A program made the translations under genes and the position numbers. From NCBI GenBank assembly GCA_052387905.1, contig JBQTIR010000013.1, positions 1 to 64,000 on the forward strand: 64,000 nt of DNA, in the 5' to 3' direction. Each line of letters begins with the position of its first letter. The first letter of the stretch is position 1. The DNA comes from JBQTII01 sp052387905. Its GTDB lineage: Bacteria > Actinomycetota > Actinomycetes > Sporichthyales > Sporichthyaceae. Positions 16,557 through 25,654 of this stretch are shown here, one piece after another. The notes under the pieces are model-generated. The model saw nothing but the letters and a program-made list of their open reading frames with translations, was not told where the DNA came from and searched no databases.

Positions 16557-16649
16557 TTTTCCACAGGCCGGGATTCCGCCGCACTATCCACAGACGGGTC
16601 AGCCCCGGCGACTATCCACAACCTACGAAACCCAGCATCACTGTCCACA
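16557..16649 (+). promoter_or_regulatory. Cluster of four DnaA-box-like 9-mers
   Basis: TTTTCCACA (16557), CTATCCACA (16584), CTATCCACA (16612) and CTGTCCACA (16641) lie in the same orientation, 27, 28 and 29 bp apart. Boxes two to four fit the actinobacterial DnaA-box consensus YTRTCCACA. They occupy the untranslated stretch between the leuS-proximal repeat and comEA. No dnaA, dnaN or AT-rich unwinding region is nearby, so this is not recognisably oriC. A titration or regulatory locus is possible. Confidence 0.6.
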
Positions 16650-16700
16650 GATCGCGGTCGGGCTCTCGCGGGCGGGGTGCGGGGTTCCTAGCGTCGTGGT

Positions 16701-17444
16701 GTGCGACTGCGGGGGCGGGACGATGCTGACGGGCTGAGCGCGATTGCCGTGCGTCGGTTACGGGCGCTGTGGCCGTCGGCACCGGGGACGCCCGAGCCTG
16801 CTGCGCCTGCGGAGCCGGTCGAACCACTCCGCGTCGGGCTGTTGACCCGGGCCCGGTTCGCGCTCGACCTGCGGGCGGTCGGAGCGCTGCTGGCCGTCGC
16901 GGTGCTGGGGGTGGCGTTCGCGACGGTGGTGCTGCTCCGCTCGCGGCCCGAGGTGGTCGACGTCGCGCCGACTCGGGTGCTGGCGACAGGCCGGCCGCTG
17001 CCCGGCACCTCGGCGGTGGCGGCACCGGCGGAGCGGATCGTGGTCGACGTCCAGGGTTTGGTGCGTAAGCCCGGATTGGTTCGGGTCCCCGTCGGGTCGC
17101 GGGTGTCGGATGCGCTGCGTGCGGCCGGGGGGCCCAAGCGCGGGGTCGCGACGGCCTCGGTGAACTTGGCGCGACCGCTGACCGACGGGGAGCAGATCGT
17201 GCTCGGACCGGCACCGGAAGCTGTGGCGGGTCTGGCCGGCGGGGACGTGATCGCGCTCGTCGACCTCAACGCCGCGGACCTCGCAGCGCTCGACACACTG
17301 CCCGGCGTCGGACCGGTGCTCGCGCAGCGGATCCTCGACTTCCGTGGCCGCAACGGGCAGTTCACCGCGGTCGAGGAACTCCAGGAGGTACCGGGAATCG
17401 GGCCCGCGATCTTCGCGAGTCTGCGCCCCAAGGTCCGGGTCTGA
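16701..17444 (+). CDS. comEA: ComEA-type DNA-binding competence protein
   Basis: The 247-residue protein has a cytoplasmic N-terminus, one transmembrane helix (about residues 54-76), and an SLBB-like region (about 112-175, DVQGLVRKPGLVRVPVGSRV). A C-terminal double helix-hairpin-helix domain (about 185-247) contains VDLNAADLAALDTLPGVGP and ELQEVPGIGPAIFASL. ComEA binds incoming double-stranded DNA outside the membrane during natural transformation. The gene is 2 bp from comEC, so the two form an operon. GTG 16701 is the likely start. Confidence 0.93.
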   Translation: MRLRGRDDADGLSAIAVRRLRALWPSAPGTPEPAAPAEPVEPLRVGLLTRARFALDLRAVGALLAVAVLGVAFATVVLLRSRPEVVDVAPTRVLATGRPLPGTSAVAAPAERIVVDVQGLVRKPGLVRVPVGSRVSDALRAAGGPKRGVATASVNLARPLTDGEQIVLGPAPEAVAGLAGGDVIALVDLNAADLAALDTLPGVGPVLAQRILDFRGRNGQFTAVEELQEVPGIGPAIFASLRPKVRV

Positions 17445-17446
17445 GG

Positions 17447-20026
17447 GTGAGAGGCGTCGGCCAGGGATCCGGGTGGCCACGGCGGGGATGGCCTTCGCCA
17501 GCTCGCGGCAACACGGCTAGCAACTCCGATCGCTGGCCTTCGCTTGCGGTGCTGGCGGGAGCCGATCCGGGCCCCATCGCCGAGGACGTCGCCGCACCGC
17601 CCGATCGGCTGGACCTGCGGCTGTTGCCGGCTGTGGTCACCGCCTGGGCGATGGCCTGGGCCACCCCGGTGCTGGGCGAGGCCGTGGCCCTGGTGTGCTC
17701 GGCGCTGGCTGTCCTGGCCTGCGCGGGGTTTCTCGCTGCTGGCCGGCGACTGCCGCCGCGTCGGCGGACCGTGGCCCTGGTGCTGGCGGCTGCGTTCGGA
17801 GTGGGGGCGGCGGCGGGGCTGGCAGCGACCGCCCGGGTCGCCGCGCTCGGCGCAGGCCCGCTGCCGGACCTGGCTGCGGCGCAGGCCACCGCGCGCCTGG
17901 ATGTGCGCGTCGTCGGTGACCCGGTCGTGCGGATCACCCCGGGGCGCTGGGGGCAGAGCTCGATCGTCGTGGTGCCGGTTCGGGTCTCGCGCGTGGTGGC
18001 GCGTGGTGTCACGACGGCGGTCCGTAGCCCGGTGACGCTGCTGGCCAGCGAACAGTCCTGGGCCCGGATGATCCCTGGGCAGAAACTGACGGTTGCCGGG
18101 CGCCTGGCCCCGGCCCGGCCGCGGACCCCGGCCGTCGCCGTGCTGCGCGTACCCGGGCACCCCGAGGCTGCGCGCGCCGCGCCGGCCCCGGACCGGGCCG
18201 CCGCCGAGGTCCGGGCCGGGTTGCGTCGCTCCGTCGGCGGCCTGCCGGACGGCCCCCGCGCGCTGGTGCCCGCGCTGGTGCTCGGCGACACCTCCGGGCT
18301 CGATCCGGACCTGGCGGCCGATTTCCGCACCGCGGGGTTGTCCCACGTGCTGGTGGTTTCCGGGGCCAACGTCGCGATTCTGCTCGCCGCCGTGCTCGCG
18401 CTGGCCCGGGCGGCCGGAGTGCGGTTGCGGGCATTGCCGGTGCTCGGCGTGGCGACCATCGCCGCGTTTCTACTGGTCGCGCGTCCGGAGCCGAGCCTGC
18501 TGCGTGCCTCGGTGATGGGCCTGATCGCGGTGACGGGTCTGGCGCTCGGGCGACGCAGTCGGGGAGTCCCGGCGCTGTGCGCGGCCGTGATCGTGCTGAT
18601 CCTGGGTGACCCGTGGCTGGCACACGCCCCGGGCTTCGCCCTGTCGGTGAGCGCCACGGCCGGACTGCTCGTGCTGGCACCGCGGTGGCGGGAGCGGTTG
18701 ACGCGGCGGATGCGGCCGGCTCTCGCGACGGCGCTCGCGGTCCCGCTGGCCGCCCAGGCCGCGTGCCTGCCGGTCCTGGTGCTTTTCGCCGGGGAGATCA
18801 GCCTGGTCGCCGTCCTCGCCAACGTCCTCGCGGTCCCGGCCGTGCCGCCGGCGATGATTCTCGGCGTCCTCGCTGCGGGCGCCGCGCAGCTGGCGCCGCC
18901 GCTGGGGGCGATGTTCGCCGAGCTCGCGGGCATCCCCGCGTGGTGGATCGTCGTGGTGGCACGCACCAGCGCGCAGATCCCCGGTGCCACGCTGCCCTGG
19001 CCTGTCGGACTCCGCGGACTCGCGGCGGTCCTGGCCGTGGCGGCGCTGCTGGTGGCCGTTGCCCGGGCACGCGAACGCCCTCGGCGGACCCCGCTGGCGA
19101 TCGCGGGACTCGCCGGTCTACTGGTGGTCCTCCTGCTGTGGCGCCCGCCGATTCCGGCTCCATTGCGCGGCGTGCTCGCGGGAACTTGGCCGCCGTCAGG
19201 GTGGACACTCGCCGCGTGTGACGTCGGACAGGGTGACGCGCTGGTGCTGCGGGCGGGTCCGCGCAGCGCTGTGGTTGTCGACGCCGGGCCGGACCCGAGC
19301 GCGGTCGACCGTTGCCTGCGCCGCCTCGGTGTCCGCCATGTCCCTTACCTGATGCTCAGTCATTTCCACGCGGATCACGTTGACGGGCTGTCCGGGGTAC
19401 TGCGCGGTCGCCGGGTCGACGAGATCGGGGTCGCCGCGCTGACCGAGCCACCCGGGCAGGCGGAGATGGTTCGCCGCCTGGCCGACGACGCCGGAATCTC
19501 GCTCACCGTGCCCGCGGCCGGGGAGGTCCGCAGCGTCGGCGACCTGCGCTGGCGGGTGCTCTGGCCCCGACGCCTCATCGAGTCCGGTTCCGCCGCCAAC
19601 AACGCCTCGATCGCGGCCCTGGTGGAGATGCCCGGCGGCATCCGGGTACTGCTGACCGGCGACATCGAACCGCCGGCCCAGGCAGCCTTGCTCCGCGCCG
19701 AACCCGGCCTGCGCGCCGAGATCCTGAAGGTCCCCCACCACGGGAGCCGCTTCCAGGACCCGGCTCTGCTTGCCGGCCTCGGGGCCGGGCTCGCGATCGT
19801 CTCCGCCGGCGCGGACAACGACTACGGCCATCCCGCTCCGGTCACCCTTGAGCTGCTCGAGCGAGCCGGGATGGCCGTGCTGCGCACCGACCTGCAGGGC
19901 TCGGTGGCCATCACGATCCGCGACGATGGGCTTGAGGTCCGGGCGGAGCGGCGGCGCAATCAGCGGCTGCGGGCGCCGCGTGGGATGCTCACGCCGTGCC
20001 CCCCGCGATCGGACCCGCGCCGCTGA
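17447..20026 (+). CDS. comEC: ComEC/Rec2-type DNA uptake channel
   Basis: The 859-residue polytopic protein has hydrophobic helices near residues 60-125, then a competence domain (about 245-540) beginning with ALVLGDTSGLDPDLAADFRTAGLSHVLVVSG. A C-terminal metallo-beta-lactamase-like domain (about 585-820) contains LSHFHADHVDG, LLTGDIEPPA and KVPHHGS. ComEC transports single-stranded DNA across the membrane; the lactamase-like domain is proposed to degrade the other strand. The 3' end overlaps the holA start by 31 bp. Whether this organism is naturally competent cannot be told from these two genes alone. Confidence 0.93.
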   Translation: MRGVGQGSGWPRRGWPSPARGNTASNSDRWPSLAVLAGADPGPIAEDVAAPPDRLDLRLLPAVVTAWAMAWATPVLGEAVALVCSALAVLACAGFLAAGRRLPPRRRTVALVLAAAFGVGAAAGLAATARVAALGAGPLPDLAAAQATARLDVRVVGDPVVRITPGRWGQSSIVVVPVRVSRVVARGVTTAVRSPVTLLASEQSWARMIPGQKLTVAGRLAPARPRTPAVAVLRVPGHPEAARAAPAPDRAAAEVRAGLRRSVGGLPDGPRALVPALVLGDTSGLDPDLAADFRTAGLSHVLVVSGANVAILLAAVLALARAAGVRLRALPVLGVATIAAFLLVARPEPSLLRASVMGLIAVTGLALGRRSRGVPALCAAVIVLILGDPWLAHAPGFALSVSATAGLLVLAPRWRERLTRRMRPALATALAVPLAAQAACLPVLVLFAGEISLVAVLANVLAVPAVPPAMILGVLAAGAAQLAPPLGAMFAELAGIPAWWIVVVARTSAQIPGATLPWPVGLRGLAAVLAVAALLVAVARARERPRRTPLAIAGLAGLLVVLLLWRPPIPAPLRGVLAGTWPPSGWTLAACDVGQGDALVLRAGPRSAVVVDAGPDPSAVDRCLRRLGVRHVPYLMLSHFHADHVDGLSGVLRGRRVDEIGVAALTEPPGQAEMVRRLADDAGISLTVPAAGEVRSVGDLRWRVLWPRRLIESGSAANNASIAALVEMPGGIRVLLTGDIEPPAQAALLRAEPGLRAEILKVPHHGSRFQDPALLAGLGAGLAIVSAGADNDYGHPAPVTLELLERAGMAVLRTDLQGSVAITIRDDGLEVRAERRRNQRLRAPRGMLTPCPPRSDPRR

Positions 20027-20964
20027 CCCTGGTGCTCGGGTCCGAGGACCTGCTCGTCGACCGGGCCGTCGCCGGGGTGAAGGCGGCAGTGCTGGCCTCC
20101 GATTCCGATGCGGACCTGCATGACCTCGCCGCGTCCTGTCTGGAGCCCGGCGCGCTCGCCGAATTGACGAGCCCGTCGCTGTTCGCCACCCGGCGCCTGG
20201 TGATCCTGCGTGGGCTGCACGAGGTGCCCTCGTCCTGTGCCGCCGAGGTCGAGGCGTTGATCGCCGACCCTGGCGAGGACGTCGCGGTGGTGCTGGTGCA
20301 TCCGGGTGGGGCGAAGGGCAAGGCCCTGGTCGACGCGGCGAAGAAATGCCACCCCGTCGTGGTCGACGCCGCCGAGGTCAAGAAGCCCGGCGACAAACTG
20401 GCGTTCGTCTCCGCGGAGTTCCGCCTCGCCGGTCGCCGGATCGACGGTGATGCAGCCCGGGCCCTGCTCGATGCCGTCGGGGGCGGATTGCGCGAACTCG
20501 CCGCCGCCGCCGGCCAACTTGTCGCGGACACGAGCGGGGCAGTCGACGTCGAGACCGTGGCGCGCTACTACGAGGGTCGCGCCGAGGTCACCAGCTTCAA
20601 GGTCGCCGATCTGGCAATCGAGGGCCGTACCGGAGAGGCCCTGGCCGCCCTGCGCTGGGCCCTGTCCTGCGGCGTGGAGCCTGTGCTGCTCACCTCGGCA
20701 CTGGCGATGGGCGTGCGCAACATCGCCAAGCTCGGCAGCGCCCCGCGCGGCATGAATAACGCGGATCTCGCCCGCGACCTCGGCATGCCGCCTTGGAAGA
20801 TCGACCAGGTGCGCAAGCAGTTGCGCGGCTGGGACGGTGAGGGCGTGGCCCAGGCGCTGACCGCAGTTGCCGCCGCCGACGCCGCGGTCAAAGGCGGTGC
20901 GGTCTCCACCGGTTACGCGATCGAGAGCGCAGTGGTCGCCGTGGCCGCCGCCCGCCGCGGATAG
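19996..20964 (+). CDS. holA: DNA polymerase III delta subunit
   Basis: The 322-residue protein opens the beta clamp as part of the clamp loader. The N-terminal region reads LTLVLGSEDLLVDRAV, and the delta signature lies in KKCHPVVVDAAEVKKPGDK followed by a helical collar domain. The start overlaps comEC, as in M. tuberculosis, where comEC-holA-rpsT are neighbours. It converges on rpsT across a terminator-like hairpin. Confidence 0.92.
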   Translation: MPPAIGPAPLTLVLGSEDLLVDRAVAGVKAAVLASDSDADLHDLAASCLEPGALAELTSPSLFATRRLVILRGLHEVPSSCAAEVEALIADPGEDVAVVLVHPGGAKGKALVDAAKKCHPVVVDAAEVKKPGDKLAFVSAEFRLAGRRIDGDAARALLDAVGGGLRELAAAAGQLVADTSGAVDVETVARYYEGRAEVTSFKVADLAIEGRTGEALAALRWALSCGVEPVLLTSALAMGVRNIAKLGSAPRGMNNADLARDLGMPPWKIDQVRKQLRGWDGEGVAQALTAVAAADAAVKGGAVSTGYAIESAVVAVAAARRG

Positions 20965-20978
20965 GACCGGCACACGAA

Positions 20979-21007
20979 CGGCCGGCCCGCACGAGGCGGA
21001 CCGGCCG
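20979..21007. terminator. Bidirectional terminator between holA and rpsT
   Basis: Arms CGGCCGGCCCGC (20979-20990) and GCGGACCGGCCG (20996-21007) pair over 12 positions with one mismatch around the 5-nt loop ACGAG. The position between convergent genes fits termination for both transcripts. No clear U-tract is present on either strand. Confidence 0.6.
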
Positions 21008-21026
21008 AACAATGCCTGGGCTGAGC

Positions 21027-21290
21027 TCAGGAAGACTTGGTGAGAGCCTTCGCCATCGCGGACTTCTTGTTGGCGGCGGCGTTGGCGTGGATGACGCCCT
21101 TGCTCGCGGCCTTGTCCAGCGCCCGGCAGGCCTGGCGCAGCAGGGTGGGGGCGTTCTCGGTGTCCCCGGCGGCAGCAGCCTCACGGAACTTGCGCACTGC
21201 GGTCTTCACCGACGAGCGGACGTCCTTGTTACGCAGACGGGCCTTCTCATTGGTCTTGTTGCGCTTGATCTGAGACTTGATGTTCGCCAC
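21027..21290 (-). CDS. rpsT: 30S ribosomal protein S20
   Basis: It encodes 87 basic residues starting VANIKSQIKRNKTNEKARLR, the conserved S20 N-terminus that binds 16S rRNA. The middle and C-terminus (KGVIHANAAANKKSAMAKAL) are typical. GTG 21290 was chosen because the family begins with this MANIKS-like sequence. The frame continues upstream to 21458 without homology. It is transcribed opposite to its neighbours, as in mycobacteria. Confidence 0.96.
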   Translation of the reverse strand: MANIKSQIKRNKTNEKARLRNKDVRSSVKTAVRKFREAAAAGDTENAPTLLRQACRALDKAASKGVIHANAAANKKSAMAKALTKSS

Positions 21291-21469
21291 GGAGCTGTGC
21301 CTCGATGTCTGAGAAGGGCTGTGAGTCGATGTGCAGGCACGCGGGACCGCGCGCCTAGCGCGACCGCCGAGGTTACCAGCAGCGCCGGCCGGCGCCCAAA
21401 CCGCGGGCACTGCACCCGAACGGACGGGCGAGAAAACTTCCCGAAACACGGCGGGCATACGGTGGCCCG

Positions 21470-23062
21470 ATGGGAGATCTGTTCCAGGGCTACCCGCTGG
21501 GCAAGGCGTGGGACGAGATGTTCGACGCCGAGGCGCGGCCGCGCGCTGCCGCCGAGGCGGTCTACGACGTAGTGCGCTCGCTCCCCGGCGACGACCTGCG
21601 CGCTCGCGCCGACGCGCTGGCCCTGTCGTTCCTCGATCGCGGTGTCACCTTCGCCCTGGGCGGGGAGGACCGACCCTGGCCGCTCGATGTCGTCCCGCGG
21701 ATCATCACTGCCGAGGAGTGGGCGACGCTGTCTGCAGGCGTGGTGCAACGGGTGCGGGCCCTGGAGGCGTTCCTTGCCGACGTCTACGACCGCGGCGAGA
21801 TCTTCGCCGATGGCGTCGTGCCCAAGCGCCTGATTGCCACGAGCGCGCATTTTCACCGGGCGGCCGCAGACATCACCCCACCCAACGGGGTCCGGATCCT
21901 GGTCTCGGGAATCGACGTGATCCGCGACGAGGCCGGCCAGTTCCGGGTACTGGAGGACAACATCCGCACCCCGTCGGGGGTCAGTTACGTCATCGAGAAC
22001 CGCCGGGCGATGACCCACGGATTGCCCGAGGCGTTCGCGGAGCACCGGATCATGCCGGTCTCGGACTACCCCCAGCGCCTGCTCGCGGCGGCCACCGCGG
22101 CTGCGCCCGACGGGGGAGCGGATGCCACCGTCGTCGTGCTCACCCCCGGCATCTACAACTCCGCGTACTTCGAGCACGCGCTGCTCGCCCGTTTGATGGG
22201 GGTCGAGCTCGTCGAGGGCCGGGACCTGATCTGCCGCGGTAACCGGGTCTACATGCGCACCACCTCCGGCGAGCGCCGCGTCGACGTCATCTACCGCCGC
22301 ATCGACGACGACTTCCTCGACCCGCTGCACTTCAATGCCGACTCCGTGATCGGCTGCCCCGGTCTGCTCAACGCCGCTCGCGACGGCGGCGTGACGATCT
22401 GCAATGCGGTCGGTAACGGCATCGCCGACGACAAACTGGTCTACAGCTACGTCCCGGACATGGTGCGGTACTACCTGCAGGAAGAACCGATCCTGGCCAA
22501 CGTCGACACCTACCGCCTCGACGAGCCGGACACCTTGACGTGGGTGCTGGAGCACGTCGACGAGTTGGTGCTCAAGCCGGTGGACGCATCCGGCGGCAAG
22601 GGCATCGTGATCGGCCCGGCCGCCGACGAGCTGACCCTGAGCGAATTGCGGGTCCGGGTCGCGGCCGACCCGCGCGGTTGGGTCGCGCAGCAGGTCATCT
22701 CGCTGTCCACGGTGCCGACGCTGATCGGTGACACGTTGCGTCCGCGCCACGTCGACCTGCGCCCGTTCGCGGTCAACGACGGCAACGAGATCTACGTGTT
22801 GCCCGGCGGTCTGACCCGGGTCGCACTGCCCGAGGGCCAACTGGTCGTGAACTCCTCGCAGGGCGGCGGATCGAAAGACACGTGGGTGCTCGCCAGCGCC
22901 GAGGCGGGCGCCGATGCGGTTCCCAGCGTCGCCGAGGAGCCGCGAGCGCGTGCCCCGCGCGGCGCCGTCGCCGATATCGGGGAGGAGCCGGGGGCGACGA
23001 CGATTCAGATGCGGGTGCAGGAAGACCCACAGCAGGCACAGCGACAGGGGAGGGTGCAGTAG
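21470..23062 (+). CDS. Circularly permuted ATP-grasp protein (COG2308 type)
   Basis: The 530-residue protein matches the circularly permuted ATP-grasp family (DUF404/DUF407), with FQGYPLGKAWDEMF near the start, RVLEDNIRTPSGVSYVIENR and ILVSGIDVIRD. The C-terminal half contains LKPVDASGGKGIVIGP and VLPGGLTRVAL. ATP-grasp enzymes ligate a carboxylate to an amine or thiol. This family, with the alpha-E and transglutaminase partners that follow, has been proposed to build or modify a peptide, but no reaction is established as far as I know. The stop shares a base with the GTG of the next gene. The last 60 residues are low-complexity. Confidence 0.9.
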   Translation: MGDLFQGYPLGKAWDEMFDAEARPRAAAEAVYDVVRSLPGDDLRARADALALSFLDRGVTFALGGEDRPWPLDVVPRIITAEEWATLSAGVVQRVRALEAFLADVYDRGEIFADGVVPKRLIATSAHFHRAAADITPPNGVRILVSGIDVIRDEAGQFRVLEDNIRTPSGVSYVIENRRAMTHGLPEAFAEHRIMPVSDYPQRLLAAATAAAPDGGADATVVVLTPGIYNSAYFEHALLARLMGVELVEGRDLICRGNRVYMRTTSGERRVDVIYRRIDDDFLDPLHFNADSVIGCPGLLNAARDGGVTICNAVGNGIADDKLVYSYVPDMVRYYLQEEPILANVDTYRLDEPDTLTWVLEHVDELVLKPVDASGGKGIVIGPAADELTLSELRVRVAADPRGWVAQQVISLSTVPTLIGDTLRPRHVDLRPFAVNDGNEIYVLPGGLTRVALPEGQLVVNSSQGGGSKDTWVLASAEAGADAVPSVAEEPRARAPRGAVADIGEEPGATTIQMRVQEDPQQAQRQGRVQ

Positions 23063-24036
23063 TGCTGAGCCGGATCGCCGAGTCGACATTCTGGATCGGG
23101 CGTTACCTGGAGCGGGCGGACTCCACGGCGCGCATCCTCGACGTCCACGTCCAGATGCTGGTCGAGGACCCTTGGGTCGATGAGGCGACGGCATGTTCCT
23201 CGCTGATGGAGGTCATGGGGGTCGAGGGAGACGACTTAGCCGTGACTGGTCGTCAGGTGTTGGCCGCGCTGGCCTACGACCCGGCAAATGCATCGTCGAT
23301 CGCGGGATCGTTGTCCGCTGCGCGGGAGAACGCCCGTGGTTCCCGAGAGACGATCTCGGCGGAGATCTTCGAGGCGCTGAACTCGACCTGGATCGATCTG
23401 CCCGACAAGCGGCGCCGGGCGGACCGGATGGGTCCGCACACCTTCTTCGCCTGGGCGCGGGAGTGCACCGCGTTGATGTCCGGTCTGGTGGACTCCACGA
23501 TGAGCCGGGACGAGAGCTGGACGTTCCTGACGCTCGGGCGCAGCCTGGAGCGCGCGGACATGACCGCCCGTCTGCTGATGCTGCGCACGATCCCCGGCGG
23601 GCGAGCTCCGACCTGGGGCACTCTGTTGCGCTCGTGTGGCGCTTACGAGAGCTACCTGCGCACCTACCGCGGGCCCGTGCGCGAGGATCGGGCCGCTGAG
23701 TTTTTGATGGTGGACCGGCTCTCACCACGCTCGGTCTTCGCCGCGTTGAGTAACGCTGAACGGTGCTTGCACACCCTCGATCCCGTCGCAGGACGTAGTG
23801 GCTTCGCGGACGATGCCCGCCGCATGCTCGGTCGCGCCCGCGCGGATCTGGAATTTCGTTCGCCCGGGGACCTGCTTGCGAATTTCTCTGCCGACCTGGA
23901 GGCCCTGCAGGCGACGTGTTCGACGGTCAGTGACGCGATCGCCGAGCGCTATTTCCCGCGGCTGTTGCAGGAGGGGTGGTCCGCAGGGGCAGTCCACGAC
24001 CTCGCGCTGGACAACGTCACGGTGGGCGCCGCATGA
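23062..24036 (+). CDS. Alpha-E domain protein (COG2307)
   Basis: The 324-residue all-helical protein starts at GTG 23062 with LSRIAESTFWIGRYLERAD, the alpha-E family signature. It also contains SRETISAEIFEALNSTW, then LTLGRSLERADMTARLL and VFAALSNAERCL. These proteins nearly always sit between a permuted ATP-grasp and a transglutaminase, as here. They are thought to act in the same peptide-forming or modifying pathway, but no catalytic residue is defined. Its stop overlaps the next ATG (ATGA), so all three are co-translated. Confidence 0.9.
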   Translation: MLSRIAESTFWIGRYLERADSTARILDVHVQMLVEDPWVDEATACSSLMEVMGVEGDDLAVTGRQVLAALAYDPANASSIAGSLSAARENARGSRETISAEIFEALNSTWIDLPDKRRRADRMGPHTFFAWARECTALMSGLVDSTMSRDESWTFLTLGRSLERADMTARLLMLRTIPGGRAPTWGTLLRSCGAYESYLRTYRGPVREDRAAEFLMVDRLSPRSVFAALSNAERCLHTLDPVAGRSGFADDARRMLGRARADLEFRSPGDLLANFSADLEALQATCSTVSDAIAERYFPRLLQEGWSAGAVHDLALDNVTVGAA

Positions 24037-24887
24037 ACACCCCACACGCCCGGCGGCTGCGGATCGTCCATCAGACCCGGATCGCCTACGCCGGAGACGT
24101 GCTGGCCTCCTACAACGAGGTCCGGATGACCCCGCTCACCGATGCCGGCCAGAGCACGCTCGAGGCTAAGGTCGCGGTCAGCCCGAACGCGGTCGGTTCG
24201 CGCTATAGCGACTACTGGGGCGCCCTGGTCACGGCATTCGATCTGCACACCCCGCACCGCGCGCTCACGGTCCAGGCGACGTCCGTGGTGGAGACCACGG
24301 CGCGGGCGCTGACCCGCGAGGTGGTGAGTTGGGACCAGCTGCGCGACTCTGGGCTGCGCGACGCCCAGGTCGAGTACCTCACCGCTACCGATCACACGAC
24401 GGTCAGTGCAGAACTGATCGGGCGCGCACGTGAGTTCATTGGCGATGCCGCGCCGGCCGAGGCTGCGCGGTCCTGCACGCACTGGCTGCGCGATCAAGTC
24501 GTGTACATCCCGGGATCCACCGGCGTGCACACCAAGGCCATGCAGGCCTGGGATGCAAAGGCCGGCGTCTGCCAGGACCTCGCACATCTGACGGTGGGTC
24601 TGCTGCGCGGGCTCGGGATCCCGGCGCGCTACGTCTCCGGCTACCTGCACCCCGATCCGGACGCCGGGATCGGGATCCCGGTCACCGGGGAGAGCCACGC
24701 CTGGGTCGAGTGGTGGGACGGGGCCTGGACGCCCTTCGACCCGACCAGCGGGATGCCGGTCGGCGTCGATCACGTGGTCGTCGCCCGCGGGCGCGACTAC
24801 TGGGACGTGCCTCCGCACAAGGGTGTGTACGCCGGCCCCGCGGGCTCCGCCCCTGCGGTCGAGGTCGAGGTCACCCGCCTCGCCTGA
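24033..24887 (+). CDS. Transglutaminase-like cysteine protease family protein
   Basis: The 284-residue protein has an N-terminal beta-sandwich (about 1-85, beginning with RLRIVHQTRIAYAGDV) and a transglutaminase core. The catalytic triad is visible: Cys in AGVCQDLAHL, His in GESHAWVEWW, Asp in PFDPTSGMPVG. Enzymes of this type form or cleave amide bonds. It is the third gene of the ATP-grasp/alpha-E/transglutaminase operon, equivalent to Rv2409c in M. tuberculosis. ATG 24033 overlaps the alpha-E stop. Confidence 0.92.
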   Translation: MNTPHARRLRIVHQTRIAYAGDVLASYNEVRMTPLTDAGQSTLEAKVAVSPNAVGSRYSDYWGALVTAFDLHTPHRALTVQATSVVETTARALTREVVSWDQLRDSGLRDAQVEYLTATDHTTVSAELIGRAREFIGDAAPAEAARSCTHWLRDQVVYIPGSTGVHTKAMQAWDAKAGVCQDLAHLTVGLLRGLGIPARYVSGYLHPDPDAGIGIPVTGESHAWVEWWDGAWTPFDPTSGMPVGVDHVVVARGRDYWDVPPHKGVYAGPAGSAPAVEVEVTRLA

Positions 24888-25032
24888 CTGTGGTCTGGGC
24901 GACAGCAGCTGCGCCGTCATCGGCTCGGGGCAGAGGGCTCCCCGCTTCGCTTTTCGCGTGTCCTTCGGCCACGCGGGTCGCTTTGATGCCCCTCGCTCGA
25001 TGTCGGCTCCGCCGCTGTCGGTGCGAGTCGAA

Positions 25033-25590
25033 TCAGCCGGTGGTGACCAGGTCGACCACGAAGACCAGGGTCGCGTTCGGCGGGATCGCCGCGCCGGCGC
25101 CCCGGGATCCGTAACCCAGCTCCGACGGGATGACGATGGTCCGTCGGCCGCCTTCCTTCATGCCCTCGATGCCTTGGGCGAAGCCGGGCACGACGCCGGA
25201 GAGCGGGAAATCGATGGGCGCGTCACCGGCCTTCCAGGACGAGTCGAAAACCGTGCCGTCCACGTACAGCGCGCCGACGTATCGCACGGACACGGTGTGG
25301 GATGCCTCGGCGGTCTTGCCCTCACCGACGACGAGATCCTTCGTCTGCAAAGTGGTCGGCGGGGAGCCGGTGCCCTTGGCAATCACCGGCTCGGTCTTGA
25401 GATCGGTGGCGTTACTGACCTCCGGCACGCCGCCTGAGGCTCCGCCACTGGGGGCGCCTGCGGCCGGGGCGCCGGCTCCCGACCCTGCCTGGTCGACCTC
25501 CTCGTCATCACTCCCGCACCCGGTCAGGGCGAGGGCCGCGCACAGGGCGAGGGCGGCGAACTTCGGACGGCGGGTACGCACGGGTGTCAT
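25033..25590 (-). CDS. FKBP-type peptidyl-prolyl isomerase lipoprotein
   Basis: The 185-residue protein has a basic N-terminus, a hydrophobic signal and the lipobox ALTGC near residue 24. A Gly/Ala/Pro-rich linker and one FKBP domain (about 90-185) follow, with SVRYVGALYVDGTVFDSSW, GMKEGGRRTIVIPSELGYG and a C-terminal LVFVVDL strand. It probably folds secreted proteins at the outer face of the membrane. ATG 25590 was preferred; a GTG codon lies directly before it. Confidence 0.92.
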   Translation of the reverse strand: MTPVRTRRPKFAALALCAALALTGCGSDDEEVDQAGSGAGAPAAGAPSGGASGGVPEVSNATDLKTEPVIAKGTGSPPTTLQTKDLVVGEGKTAEASHTVSVRYVGALYVDGTVFDSSWKAGDAPIDFPLSGVVPGFAQGIEGMKEGGRRTIVIPSELGYGSRGAGAAIPPNATLVFVVDLVTTG

Positions 25591-25654
25591 CACGGGGCTG
25601 ATTCTGCCGAACGCCGGGATTCTGTGCGTCGCGGGCCCGCCGGGCGGCGTTGCT

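Noticed and set aside
16557..16649. The DnaA-box cluster as a chromosomal origin
   Set aside because: No dnaA, dnaN, rpmH or gyr genes and no AT-rich unwinding segment are present; only the boxes are claimed.
21206..23194. 662-codon minus-strand open frame opposite the ATP-grasp gene
   Set aside because: It covers the rpsT promoter region and the ATP-grasp gene in antisense, with no family similarity.
24888..25032. tRNA or small RNA in the spacer after the transglutaminase gene
   Set aside because: No T-loop GGTTCRANNC, acceptor pairing or clear terminator could be found.
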